Below are positions 13,445 through 26,600 of a stretch of DNA of 64,000 bases, in pieces (positions within the stretch are counted from its first letter, which is position 1; every line of letters begins with the position of its first letter). This stretch comes from Chamaelirium japonicum. Lineage: Eukaryota; Streptophyta; Magnoliopsida; Liliales; Melanthiaceae. The notes below the pieces were generated by a model. That model was not told the DNA's origin and ran no database searches. It saw only the letters and a program-made list of their open reading frames with translations. The DNA is taken from the NCBI GenBank assembly GCA_947650365.1, contig CANTAL010000027.1, positions 434,001 to 498,000 on the forward strand, in the 5' to 3' direction. The translations under genes and the position numbers were made by a program.

Positions 13445-15012
13445 CCCATGAATGTATCCATTCTAATTCATACGTACGATCCATTCTAATTCAATCATAC
13501 GATCCAATCTAATTCATTCATACGATCTATTCCAATTCATTCGCACGAATGTATCCATTCTAATTCATTCGTACGATCCATTATAATTCATTCACACAAT
13601 CTATTCTAATTCATTCGTATGATCCATTCTAATTTATTAGCACGATCCATTCTAATTCATTCGTACGATCCATTCTATTTCATTCGTACGATCCATTCTA
13701 TTTCATTCGTACGATCCATTCTTACTTATTCGTACGATCCATTCTAATTCATTCGCACGAATGTATCCATTCTAATTCGTTGATACGTTCCATTCTAATT
13801 CATTCGCACGATCCATTCTAATTCATTCGTACGATCCATTCTAATTCATTCGTACGATCCATTCTAATTCATTCGCATGATCCATTCTAATTCATTCATA
13901 CGATCCATTCTAATTCATTCATACGATCCATTCTAATTCATTCGCACGAATGTATCCATTCTAATTCATTTGTACGATCCATTCTAATACATTCGCACAA
14001 TCTATTTTAATTCATTCGTACGATCCATTCTATTTCATTCGTACGATCCATTCTTACTCATTCGTACGATCCATTCTAATTCATTCGCACGAATGTATCC
14101 ATTCTAATTCATTCATACGATCCATTCAAATTCATTTGCACGATCCATTCTAATTCATTCATACGATCCATTCTAATTCATTCGTACGATCCATTCTAAT
14201 TCATTCACACAATCTATTCTAATTCATTCGTACGATCCATTCTAATTCATTAGCACGATCCATTCTAATTCATTCGTACGGTCCATTCTATTTCATTCGT
14301 ACGATCCATTCTTACTCATTCGTACGATCCATTCTAATCCATTCGCATGAATGTATCTATTCTAATTCATTCGAACGATCCATTCTAATTCATTCGCACG
14401 ATTCATTCCAATTCATTCATATGATCCATTCTAATTTATTCACACGATCCATTCTAATTCATTCGCACGATCCATTCTAATTGATTCATATGATCCATTC
14501 TAATTCATTCATACAATCCATTCCAATTCTTTCGCACGACTGTATCTATTCTAATTCATTTGTGTGCTCCACCCTAATTCCTTCGTATGATCCATTCTAA
14601 TTCATTCACACGAATATATCCATTCTAATTCATTCGTACGATCCATTCGAATTCATTCATACGATCTATTCTAATTCATTTATACGATCCATTCTAATTC
14701 ATTCGCACGAATGTATCTATTCTAATTCATTCGTATGATCCATTATAATTCATTCGCACAATCTATTCTAATTCATTCGTACGATCTATTCTAATTCATT
14801 TGCACGATCCATTCTAATTCATTCGCACGATCCATTCTAATTTATTCATACAATCCATTCTAATTCTTTTGCACTATTGTATCCATTCTAATTCCTTCGT
14901 ACGATCTATTCTAATTCCTTCGTACGATCCATTCTAATTCCTTCGTACGATCCATTCTATTTCATTCGTATGATCCATTCTAATTCCTTCGTACGATCCA
15001 TTCTAATTTATT
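13445..15012 (+). repeat. About 1.5-kb unit, A2 first
   Basis: The unit is 1,568 bp. Its partner 42015-43544 is 38 bp shorter. That net change is a 51-bp loss (one 28-mer and one 23-mer near 42915) and a 13-bp gain (an extra TTACGATCC box near 42267) in A4. Confidence 0.86.
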
Positions 15013-16197
15013 CCCATGAATGTATCCATTCTAATTCATACGTACGATCCATTCTAATTCATTCATACGATCCAATCTAATTCATTCATACGATCCATTC
15101 TAATTCATTCGCACGAATGTATCCATTCTAATTCATTCGTACGATCTATTCTAATTCATTCGCACAATCTATTCTAATTCATTCGTACGATCCATTCTAA
15201 TTCATTAGCACGGTCCATTCTAATTCATTCGTACGATCCATTCTATTTCATTCGTACGATCCATTCTAATTAATTCGCATGAATGTACCCATTCTAATTC
15301 ATTCGTACGATCCATTCTAATTCATTCGCTGATCCATTCTAATTCATTCGTACGATCCATTCTAATTCATTCGTATGATCCATTCTAATTCATTCGCATG
15401 ATCCATTCTAATTTATTCATACGATCCATTCTAATTCATTCATACAATCCATTCTAATTTTTTCGCTCGAATGTATCCATTCTAATTCATTCGTATGATC
15501 CACACTAATTCCTTCATATGATCCATTCTAATTCATTCGCACGAATGTATCCATAAAATCCATTCGAATTCATTCATACGATCCATTCTAATTTATTCAT
15601 ACGATCCATTCTAAATCATTCGTACGAATGTATCCATTCTAATTTATTCGTACGAATGTATCCATTCTAATTCATTCGTACGATCCATTCCAATTCATTC
15701 GCACGATCCAATCTAATTCATTCGCACGATCCATTCTAATTAATTCGTACGATCCATTCTATTTCATTCGTACGATCCACCCTAATTCCTTCGTATGATC
15801 CATTCTAATTCATTCGCATGAATGTATCCATTCTAATTCATTTGTAAGATCCATTCGAATTCTTTTATACGATCCATTCTAATTCATTCATACGATCTAT
15901 TCTATTTCATTAACACGAATGTATCCATTCTAATTCATTCGTACGATCTATTCTAATTCATTCGCACAATCTATTCTAATTCATTCATACGATCCATTCT
16001 AATTCATTCGCACGATCCATTCTAATTCATTTGTACGATCTATTCTAATTCATTCATACAATCCATTCTAATTCTTTTGTACGAATGTATCCATTCTAAT
16101 TCATTCGTATGATCCATTCTAATTCCTTGATACGATCCATTCTAATTCCTTCGTATGATCCATTCTAATTCCTTCGTTCGACCCATTCTAATTCATT
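15013..16197 (+). repeat. About 1.5-kb unit, A2 second, shortened
   Basis: The unit is 1,185 bp against 1,448 bp in its partner 43545-44992. The 263-bp difference is a clean deletion at about 15777, where a TATTTC monomer joins directly to an ATCCACCC monomer. The partner has eleven further monomers there (9 x 23 + 2 x 28). Confidence 0.87.
15765..15790 (+). repeat. Junction of 263-bp in-register deletion
   Basis: The offset to A4 changes from 28,532 at 15761 to 28,795 at 15777. The eleven missing monomers are present at about 44310-44572. No partial monomer is left at the junction, so the break falls in the shared GTACGATC core of two equivalent monomers. Confidence 0.85.
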
Positions 16198-17512
16198 CTC
16201 ATGAATGTATCCATTCTAATTCATACATACAATCCATTATAATTCATTCATATGATCCAATCTAATTCATTCATACGATCCATTCTAATTCATTCGCACG
16301 AATATATCCATTCTAATTCATTATAATTCCTTTGTACGATCCATTCGTACGATCCATTCTAATTCCATCGCACGAATGTATCCATTCTAATTCATTCGTA
16401 CGATTCATTCTAATTCATTCGCACAATCTATTCTAATTCATTCGTACGATCCATTCTAATTCATTAGCACGATCGATTCTAATTCATTCGTACGATCCAT
16501 TCGAATTCATTCATACGATCTATTCAAATTCATTCATAGGATCCATTCTAATTCATTTGCACGAATGTATCTATTCTAATTCATTCGTATGATCCATTCT
16601 AATTCATTCGCACAATCTATTCTAATTCATTCGTACGATCTATTCTAATTCATTTGCACGATCCATTCTAATTCATTTGCACGATCCATTCTAATTCATT
16701 CATACAATCCATTCTAATTCTTTTGCACTAATATATGCATTCAAATTCCTTCGTACGATCTATTCTAATTCCTTCGTACGATCCATTCTAATTCATTCGT
16801 ACGATCCATTCTATTTCATTCGTACGATCCATTCTTACTCATTCTTACGATCCATTCTAATTCATTCGCATGAATGTATCCATTCTAATTCATTCGTACG
16901 ATCCATTCTAATTCATTCGCACGATCTATTCTAATTCATTCATACGATCCATTATAACTCATTCGTACGATCCATTATAATTCATTCGCACGATCTATTC
17001 TAATTCATTCATACGATCCATTCTAATTCTTTCATACAATCCATTTTAATTCTTTCGCACGAATATATCCATTCTAATTCATTCGTACGATCCACCCTAA
17101 TTCCTTCGTATGGTCCATTCTAATTTATTTGCATGAATGTATCTATTATAATTCATTCGTACGATCCATTCGAATTCATTCATACGATCCATTCTAATTC
17201 ATTCATACGATCCATTCTAAGTCATTCGCACGAATATATCCATTCTAATTCATTCGTACGATCCATTCTAATTTATTCGCACAATCTATTCTAATTCATT
17301 CGTACAATCCATTCTAATTCATTCGCACGATCCATTCTAATTCATTTGTACGATCCATTCTAATTTATTCATACAATCCATTCTAATTCTTTTGCATGAA
17401 TGAATCCATTCTAATTCATTCATACGATCCATTCTAATTCCTTCATACGATCCATTCTAATTCCTTCGTATGACCTATTCTAATTCCTTCGTTCGATCCA
17501 TTCTAATTCATT
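16198..17512 (+). repeat. About 1.3-kb unit, A2 third
   Basis: The unit is 1,315 bp and starts at a CTCATGAATG 28-mer. The partner 44993-46307 is also 1,315 bp. It contains the TTATAATTCC scar at 16321 and the adjoining tandem 13-bp boxes. Confidence 0.86.
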
Positions 17513-19025
17513 CCCATGAATGTATCCATTCTAATTCATACGTACAACCCATTCTAATTCATTCATACGATCCAATCTAATTCATTCATACGCCCATTCT
17601 AATTCATTCATACGGTCCAATCTAATTCATTCATACGATCCATTCTAATTCATTCGCACGAATGTATCCATTCTAATTCATTCTAATTCATTCTAATTCC
17701 TTCGTACGATCCATTCGTACGATACATTCTAATTCCTTCGCACGAATGTATCCATTCTAATTCTTTCGTACGATCCATTCTAATTCATTCGCACAATCTA
17801 TTCTAATTCATTCGTACGATCCATTCTAATTCATTAGCACGATCCATTCTAATTCATTCGTACGAACCATTCTATTTCATTCGTACGATCCATTCTTACT
17901 CATTCGTACGATCCATTCTAATTCATTCGCACGAATGTATCCATTCTAATTCATTCGTACGATCCATTCTAATTCATTCGCACGATCTATTCTAATTCAT
18001 TCATACGTTCCATTCTAATTCATACGTATGATCCATTCTAATTCATTTGCACGATCCATTCTAATTCATTCATATGATCCATTCTAATTCATTTATACGA
18101 TCCATTCTAATTCATTCGCACGAATGTATCCATTATAATTCATTCGTACAATCCATTCTAATTCATTCGCACAATCTATTCTAATTCATTCGTACGATCC
18201 ATTCTAATTCATTAGCACGATCCATTATAATTAATTCGTACAATCCATTCTATTTCATTGGTACGATCCATTCTTACTCATTCGTACGGTCCATTCTAAT
18301 TCATTCGCAGGAATGTATCCATTCTAATTCATTCGTACGTTCCATTCTAATTCATTTGCACGATCCATTCTAATTCATTCATACGATCCATTCTAATTCA
18401 TTCGTAAGATCCATTCTAATTAATTCCTACGATCTATTCTTACTCATTCGTACGATCCATTCTAATTCATTCGCACGAATGTATCCATTATAATTCATTC
18501 GTACGATCCATTCTAATTCATTTGCACGATCCATTCTAATTCATTCATAAGATCCATTCTAATTCATTCGCACGATCCATTCTAATTCATTCATACAATC
18601 CATTCTAATTCTTTCGCACGAATGTATCCATTCTAATTCATTCGTGCGATCCACCCTAATTCCTTCGTATGATCTATTCTAAATCATTCGCACGAATGTA
18701 TCTATTCTAATTCATTCGTACGATCCATTCGAATTCATTCATACGATCCATTCTAATTTATTCATATGATCCATTCTAATTCATTCGCACGAATGTATCC
18801 ACTCTAATTCATTCGTACGATCCATTCTAATTCATTCGCACAATCGATTCTAATTCATTCGTACGATCCATTCTTATTCATTCGCACGATCCATTCTAAT
18901 TCATTTGTACGATCCATTCTAATTCATTCATATAATCTATTCTAATTCTTTTGCACAAATGTATCCATTCTAATTCATTTGTACGATCCATTCTAATTCC
19001 TTCGTACGATCCATTCTAATTCATT
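17513..19025 (+). repeat. About 1.5-kb unit spanning the A2/A3 boundary
   Basis: The unit is 1,513 bp. The partner 46308-47809 is 1,502 bp. It holds the 10-bp-box triplet at 17671-17700 and the GCAGG 28-mer at 18307. Confidence 0.86.
17671..17700 (+). repeat. Three tandem 10-bp boxes without the 13-bp box
   Basis: Three copies of the TTCTAATTCA decamer (the last ending CC) stand in tandem with no GTACGATCC box between. The equivalent site in A4 near 46466 has two. This is a copy-number difference of the 10-bp half alone. Confidence 0.87.
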
Positions 19026-20536
19026 CCCATGAATATATCCATTCTAATTCATACGTACGATCCATTCTAATTCAATCATACGATCCAATCTAATTCATTC
19101 ATACGATCTATTCCAATTCATTCGCACGAATGCATCCATTCTAATTCATCGTACGATCCATTCTAATTCATTCACACAATCTATTCTAATTCATTCGTAC
19201 GATCCATTCTAATTTATTAGCACGATCCATTCTAATTGATTCGTACAATCCATTCTATTTCATTTGTACGATCCATTCTTACGATCCATTCTATTTCATT
19301 CGTACGATCCATTCTTACTTATTCGTACGATCCATTCTAATTCATTCGCACGAATGTATCCATTCTAATTCGTTCATACGTTCCATTCTAATTCATTCGC
19401 ACGATCCATTCTAATTCATTCGTACGATCCATTCTAATTCATTCGCATGATCCATTCTAATTCATTCATACGATCCATTCTAATTCATTCATACGATCCA
19501 TTCTAATTCATTCGCACGAATGTATCCATTCTAATTCATTTGTACGATCCATTCTAATACATTCGCACAATCTATTCTAATTCATTCGTACGATCCATTC
19601 TATCTCATTCGTACGAACCATTCTTACTCATTCGTACGATCCATTCCAATTCATTCGCACGAATATATCCATTCTAATTCATTCATACGATCCATTCTAA
19701 TTCATTTGCACGATCCATTCTAATTCATTCGTACGATCCATTCTAATTCATTCACACAATCTATTCTAATTCATTCGTACGATCCATTCTAGTTCATTAG
19801 CACGATCCATTCTAATTCATTCGTACGGTCCATTCTATTTCATTCGTACGATCCATTCTTACTCATTCGTACGATCCATTCTAATTCATTCGCACGAATG
19901 TATCTATTCTAATTCATTCGAATGATCCATTCTAATTCATTCGCACGATCCATTCCAATTCATTCATACGATCCATTCTAATTCATTCGTACGATCCATT
20001 CTAATTTATTCGCACGATCCATTCTAATTCATTCATACGATCCATTCTAATTCATTTATACAATCCATTCCAATTCTTTCGCACGACTGTATCCATTCTA
20101 ATTCATTTGTGTGCTCCACCCTAATTCCTTCGTATGATCCATTCTAATTCATTCACACGAATATATCCATTCTAATTCATTCGTACGATCCATTCGAATT
20201 CATTCATACGATCTATTCTAATTCATTCATACGATCCATTCTAATTCATTCGCACGAATGTATCTATTCTAATTCATTCGTATGATCCATTCTAATTCAT
20301 TCGCACAATCGATTCTAATTCATTCGTACGATCTATTCTAATTCATTTGCACGATCCATTCTAATTCATTCATACAATCCATTCTAATTCTTTTGCACTA
20401 ATGTATCCATTCTAATTCCTTCGTACGATCTATTCTAATTCCTTCGTACGATCCATTCTAATTCCTTCGTACGATCCATTCTATTTTATTCGTATGATCC
20501 ATTCTAATTCCTTCGTACGATCCATTCTAATTTATT
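19026..20536 (+). repeat. About 1.5-kb unit, A3 first
   Basis: The unit is 1,511 bp, one base longer than its A1 counterpart (1079-2588). It contains the odd-subtype short monomer near 19147 and the extra TTACGATCC 13-bp box near 19275. Confidence 0.87.
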
Positions 20537-22022
20537 CCCATGAATGTATCCATTCTAATTCATACGTACGATCCATTCTAATTCATTCATACGATCCAAT
20601 CTAATTCATTCATACGATCCATTCTAATTCATTCGCACGAATGTATCCATTCTAATTCATTCGTACGATCTATTCTAATTCATTCGCACAATCTATTCTA
20701 ATTCATTCGTACGATCCATTCTAATTCATTAGCACGGTCCATTCTAATTCATTCGTACGATCCATTCTATTTCATTCGTACGATCCATTCTTACTCATTC
20801 GTACGATCCATTCTAATTCATTCGCATGAATGTACCCATTCTAATTCATTCGTATGATCCATTCTAATTCATTCGCACGATCCATTCTAATTCATTCGTA
20901 CGATCCATTCTAATTCATTCGTATGATCCATTCTAATTCATTCGTATGATCCATTCTAATTCATTCGCATGATCCATTCTAATTTATTCATACGATCCAT
21001 TCTAATTCATTCATACAATCCATTCTAATTCTTTCGCTCGAATGTATCCATTCTAATTCATTCGTATGATCCACCCTAATTCCTTCATATGATCCATTCT
21101 AATTCATTCGCATGAATGTATCCATTCTAATTCATTCGTACGATCCATTCGAATTCATTCATACGATCCATTCTAATTTATTCATACGATCCATTCTAAA
21201 TCATTCGTACGAATGTATCCATTCTAATTTATTCGTACGAATGTATCAATTCTAATTCATTCGTACGATCCATTCTAATTCATTCGCACGATCCAATCTA
21301 ATTCATTTGCACGATCCATTCTAATTCATTCGTACAATCCATTCTATTTCCTTCGTACGATCTATTCTTACTCATTCGTACAATCCATTCTAATTCATTC
21401 GCACGAATGTATCCATTCTAATTCATTCGTACGATCCATTCTAATTCATTCGCACGATCTATTCTATTTCATTCATACGATCCATTCTAATTCATTCGTA
21501 CGATCCATTCTAATTCATTCGCACGATCCATTCTAATTCATTCATACGATCCATTCTAATTCATTCATACAATCCATTCTAATTCTTTCGCACGAATTTA
21601 TCTATTCTAATTCATTCGTACGATCCACCCTAATTCCTTCGTATGATCCATTCTAATTCATTCGCATGAATGTATCCATTCTAATTCATTCGTAAGATCC
21701 ATTCGAATTCTTTCATACGATCCATTCTAATACATTCATACGATCTATTCTAATTCATTCACACGAATGTATCCATTCTAATTCATTCGCACAATCTATT
21801 CTAATTCATTCATACGATCCATTCTAATTCATTCACACGATCCATTCTAATTCATTTGTACGATCCATTCTAATTCATTCATACAATCGATTCTAATTCT
21901 TTTGTACGAATGTATCCATATTAATTCATTTGTACGATCCATTCTAATTCCTTGATATGATCCATTCTAATTCCTTCGTATGATCCATTCTAATTCCTTC
22001 GTTCGACCCATTCTAATTCATT
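20537..22022 (+). repeat. About 1.5-kb unit, A3 second
   Basis: The unit is 1,486 bp, 23 bp shorter than its A1 counterpart (2589-4097). That equals one monomer. It carries the perfect palindrome at 21202-21215. Confidence 0.86.
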
Positions 22023-23641
22023 CTCATCAATGTATCCATTCTAATTCATACATACAATCCATTCTAATTCATTCATACGATCAAATCTAATTCATTCATA
22101 CGATCCATTCTAATTCATTCGCACGAATGTATCCATTCTAATTCATTATAATTCATTCGTACGATCCATTCGTACGATCCATTCTAATTCCATCGCACGA
22201 ATGTATCCATTCGAATTCATTCGTACGATTCATTCTAATTCATTCGCACAATCTATTCTAATTCATTCGTACGATCCATTCTAATTCATTTGCACAATCT
22301 ATTCTATTTCATTCGTACGATCAATTCTTACTCATTCGTACAATCCATTCTAATTCATTCGCACGAATGTATCCATTCTAATTCATTCGTACGATCCATT
22401 GTAATTCATTCGCACGATCCATTCTAATTCATTCATACGATCTAATCTAATTCATTCGTACGATCCATTCTAATTCATTCTCATGATCCATTCTAATTCA
22501 TTCATATGATCCATTCTAATTCATTCATACAATCCATTCTAAATCATTCGCACGAATGTATCTATTATAATTCATTCGTACAATCCATTCTAATTCATTC
22601 ACACAATCTATTCTAATTCATTCGTACGATCCATTCTAAATCATTAGCATGATCCATTCTAATTCATTCGTATGATTCTTTCTATTTCTTTGGTACGATC
22701 CATTCTTACTCATTCGTACAATCCATTCTAATTCATTCGCACGAATGTATCCATTCTAATTCATTCGCACGATCCATTCTAATTCATTTGCACGATCCAT
22801 TCTAATTCATTCATACGATCCATTCTAATTCATTCGTACAATCCATTCTAATTCATTCGCACAATCTACTCTAATTCATTCGTACGATCCATTCTAATTC
22901 ATTAGTACGATCCATTCTAATTCATTTGTACGATCCATTCTATTTCATTCGTACGATCGATTCTTACTCATTCGTATGATCTAATCTAGTTTATTCGCAC
23001 GAATGTATCCATTCTAATTCATTCGTACGATCCATTCTAATTCATTCGCACGATACATTCTAATTCATTCATACGATCCATTCTAATTCATTCGCACGAT
23101 CCATTCTAATTCATTCATACGATCCATTCTAATTTATTCAGACAATCCTTTCTAATTCTTTCGCACGAATGTATCCATTCTAATTCATTCGTATGATCCA
23201 CCCTAATTCCTTCGTATGATCGATTCTAATTCATTCGCACGAATGTATCCATTCTAATTCATTCATACAATCCATTCGAATTAATTCAGACGATCCATTC
23301 TAATTCATTCATACGATCCATTCTAATTCATTCGCAAGAATGTATCCATTCTAATTCATTCGTATGATCCATTCTAATTCATTCGCATAATCTATTCTAA
23401 TTCATTCGAACGATCCATTCTAATTCATTCGCACGATCCATTCTAATTCATTTGCACGATCCATTCTAATTCATTCATACAATCCATTCTAATTCTTTTG
23501 CACGAATGTATCCATTCTAATTTCTTCGTACGATCCATTCTAATTCCTTTGTACGATCCATTCTAATTCCTTCGTACGATCCATTCTATTTCATTCGTAT
23601 GATCCATTTTAATTCATTCGTACGATCCATTCTAATTCATT
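22023..23641 (+). repeat. About 1.6-kb unit, A3 third
   Basis: The unit is 1,619 bp and starts at a CTCATCAATG 28-mer. It lacks the 281-bp patch of A1, so it shows the state before insertion. Confidence 0.86.
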
Positions 23642-26600
23642 CCCATGAATTTATCCATTCTAATTTATACGTACGATCCATTCTATTTCATTCATATGAT
23701 CCAATCTAATTCATTCATACGATCCATTCTAATTCATTCGCACGAATGTATCCATTCTAATTCATTCGTACGATCCATTCTAATTCATTCGCACAATCTA
23801 TTCCAATTCATTCGTACGATCTATTCTAATTCATTAGCACGATCCATTCTAATTCATTCATACGATCCATTCTATTTCATTCGTACGATCCATTCTTACT
23901 CGTTCGTATGATCCATTCTAATTCATTCACACGAATGTATCCATTCTAATTTATTCTTACGATCCATTCTAATTCTTTCGCACGATCCATTCTAATTCAT
24001 TCATACGATCCATTCTAATTCATTCGTACGATCCATTCTAATTCATTCGCACAATCTATTCTAATTCATTTATACGATCAATTCTAATTCATTAGCACGA
24101 TCCATTCTAATTCATTCGTACAATCCATTCTATTTCATTCGTACGATCCATTCTTACTCATTCGTACGATCCATTTTACTTCATTCGCACGAATGTATCC
24201 ATTCTAATTTATTCGTACGATCCATTCTAATTCATTCGCATGATCCATTCTAATTCATTCATACGATCTATTCTAATTCATTCGTACGATCCATTCTAAT
24301 TCATTCGGACGATCCATTCTAATTCATTCAAACGATCCATTCTAATTCATTCGAACGAATGTATCCATTCTAATTCATTCGTACAATCTATTCTAATTCA
24401 TTCTCACTCCATTCTTACTCATTCGTACGATCTATTCTACTTCATTCGCACGAATGTATCCATTCTAATTCATTCGTACGATCCATTCTAATTCATTCGC
24501 ACAATCCATTCTAATTCATTCATACGATCCATTCTAATTCATTCGTACGATCCATTCTAATTCATTCGCACGAATGTATCCATTCTAATTCATTCGTACA
24601 ATGTATTCTAATTCATTCGCACAATCTATTCTAATTCATTCGTACGATCCATTCTAATTCATTAGCACGATCCATTCTAATTCATTCGTACGATCCATTC
24701 TATTTCATTGGTACGATCCATTCTTACTCATTCGTACGATCCATTCTAATTCATTCGTACGATCCATTCTAATTTATTCGCACGATCCATTCTAATTTAT
24801 TTATACGATCCATTCTAATTCATTCGTACGATCCATTCTAATTCATTCGCACGATCCATTCTAATTCATTCGTACGATTCATTCTTACTCATTCGTACGA
24901 TCCATTCTAATTCATTCGCACGAATGTATCCATTCTAATTCATTCGTACGTTCCATTCTAATTCATTCGCACGATCCATTCTAATTCATTCGTACGATCC
25001 ATTCTAATTCATTCATACGATCCATTCTAATTCATTCATACGATCCATTCTAATTCATTCGCACGAATGTATCCATTCTAATTTATTCGTATGATCCATT
25101 CTAATACATTCGCACAATCTATTCTAATTCATTCGTACGATCCATTCTAATTCATTAACACGATCCATTCTAATTCATTCGTACGATCCATCCTATTTCA
25201 TTCGTACGATCCATTCTTACTCATTCGTACGATCCATTCTAATTCATTCACACGAATGTATCCATTCTAATTCATTCGTACGATCCATTCTAATTAATTT
25301 GCACGATCCATTCTAATTCATTCATACAATCCATTTTAATTCATTCGTAAGATCCATTCTAATTCATTCACACATTCTATTCTAAATCATTCGAACGATC
25401 CATTCTAATTCATTAGCACGATCCATTCAAATTCATTCGTACGATCCATTCTATTTCATTCATACGATCCATTCTTACTTATTCGTATGATCCATTCTAA
25501 TTCATTCGCACGAATGTATCCATTCTAATTCATTTGTACGATCCATTCTAATTCATTCGCACGATCCATTCTAATTCATTCGTACGATCCATTCTAATTC
25601 ATTTGTACGATCTATTCTAATTCATTCGTACGATCCATTCTAATTCATTCATACGATCCATTCTAATTCATTCGCACGAATGTATGCATTCTAATTCATT
25701 CGTACGATCCAGCCTAATTCCTTCATATGATCCATTCTAATACATTCACACGAATGTATCCATTCTAATTCATTCGTAGGATCTATTCAAATTCATTCAT
25801 ACGATCTATTCTAATTAATTCATACGATCCATTCTAATTCATTCGCACGAATGTATCTATTCTAATTCATTCGCATGATCCATTCTAATTCATTCGCATA
25901 ATCTATTCTAATTCATTTGTACGATCCATTCTAATTCATTCGCACGATCCATTCTAATTCATTTGCACGATCTATTCTAATTCATTCATACAATTCATTC
26001 TAATTCTTTTGTACGAATGTATCCATTCTAATTCCTTCGTACGATCCATTCTAATTCCTTCATACGATCCATTCTATTTTATTCGTATAATCCATTCTAA
26101 TTCCTTCGTACGATCCATTCTAATTCATTCCCATGAATTTATCCATTCTAATTCATACGTATGATCCATTCTAATTCATTCATATGATCCAATCTAATTC
26201 ATTCATGCGATCCATTCTAATTCATTCGCACGAATGTATCCATTCTAATTCATTCGTACGATCCATTCTAATTCATTCGCACTATCTTTGCTAATTCATT
26301 CGTACGATCCATTCAAATTTATTAGCACGATCCATTCTAATTCATTCGTACGATCTATTCTATTTCATTCGTACGATCCATTCTTACTCATTCATACGAT
26401 CCATTCTAATTCATTCGCACGAATGTATCCATTCTAATTCATTCGTATGATCTATTCTAATTCATTCGCACGATCCATTCTAATTCATTCATACGATCCA
26501 TTCTAATTCTTTCGTACGATCCATTCTAATTCATTCGCACAATCTATTCTAATTAATTCGCACGATCCATTCTAATTCGTTAGCACGATTCATTCAAATT

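Larger units (their letters stand above)
12681..17946 (+). repeat. Higher-order block A2 (even A subtype)
   Basis: A2 pairs with A4 (41251-46730), sharing the GCTGATCC one-base-deleted monomer near 15330 (43860), the CGCCCATTC monomer near 17591 (46386), and the absence of the short TTCATCG monomer of the odd subtype. Against A3, the GCAGG marker gives a block period of 5,581 bp (12726 to 18307) and the TTATAATTC marker 5,825 bp (16321 to 22146). It lacks 263 bp that A4 has. Confidence 0.86.
17947..23641 (+). repeat. Higher-order block A3 (odd A subtype)
   Basis: A3 aligns with A1 at an offset of 17,946 and with A5 at an offset of 28,784. Its unit starts are 19026, 20537 and 22023, and B2 follows at 23642. 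It carries the TTCATCGTACG short monomer at 19147 and the TTATAATTC scar at 22146. Confidence 0.88.
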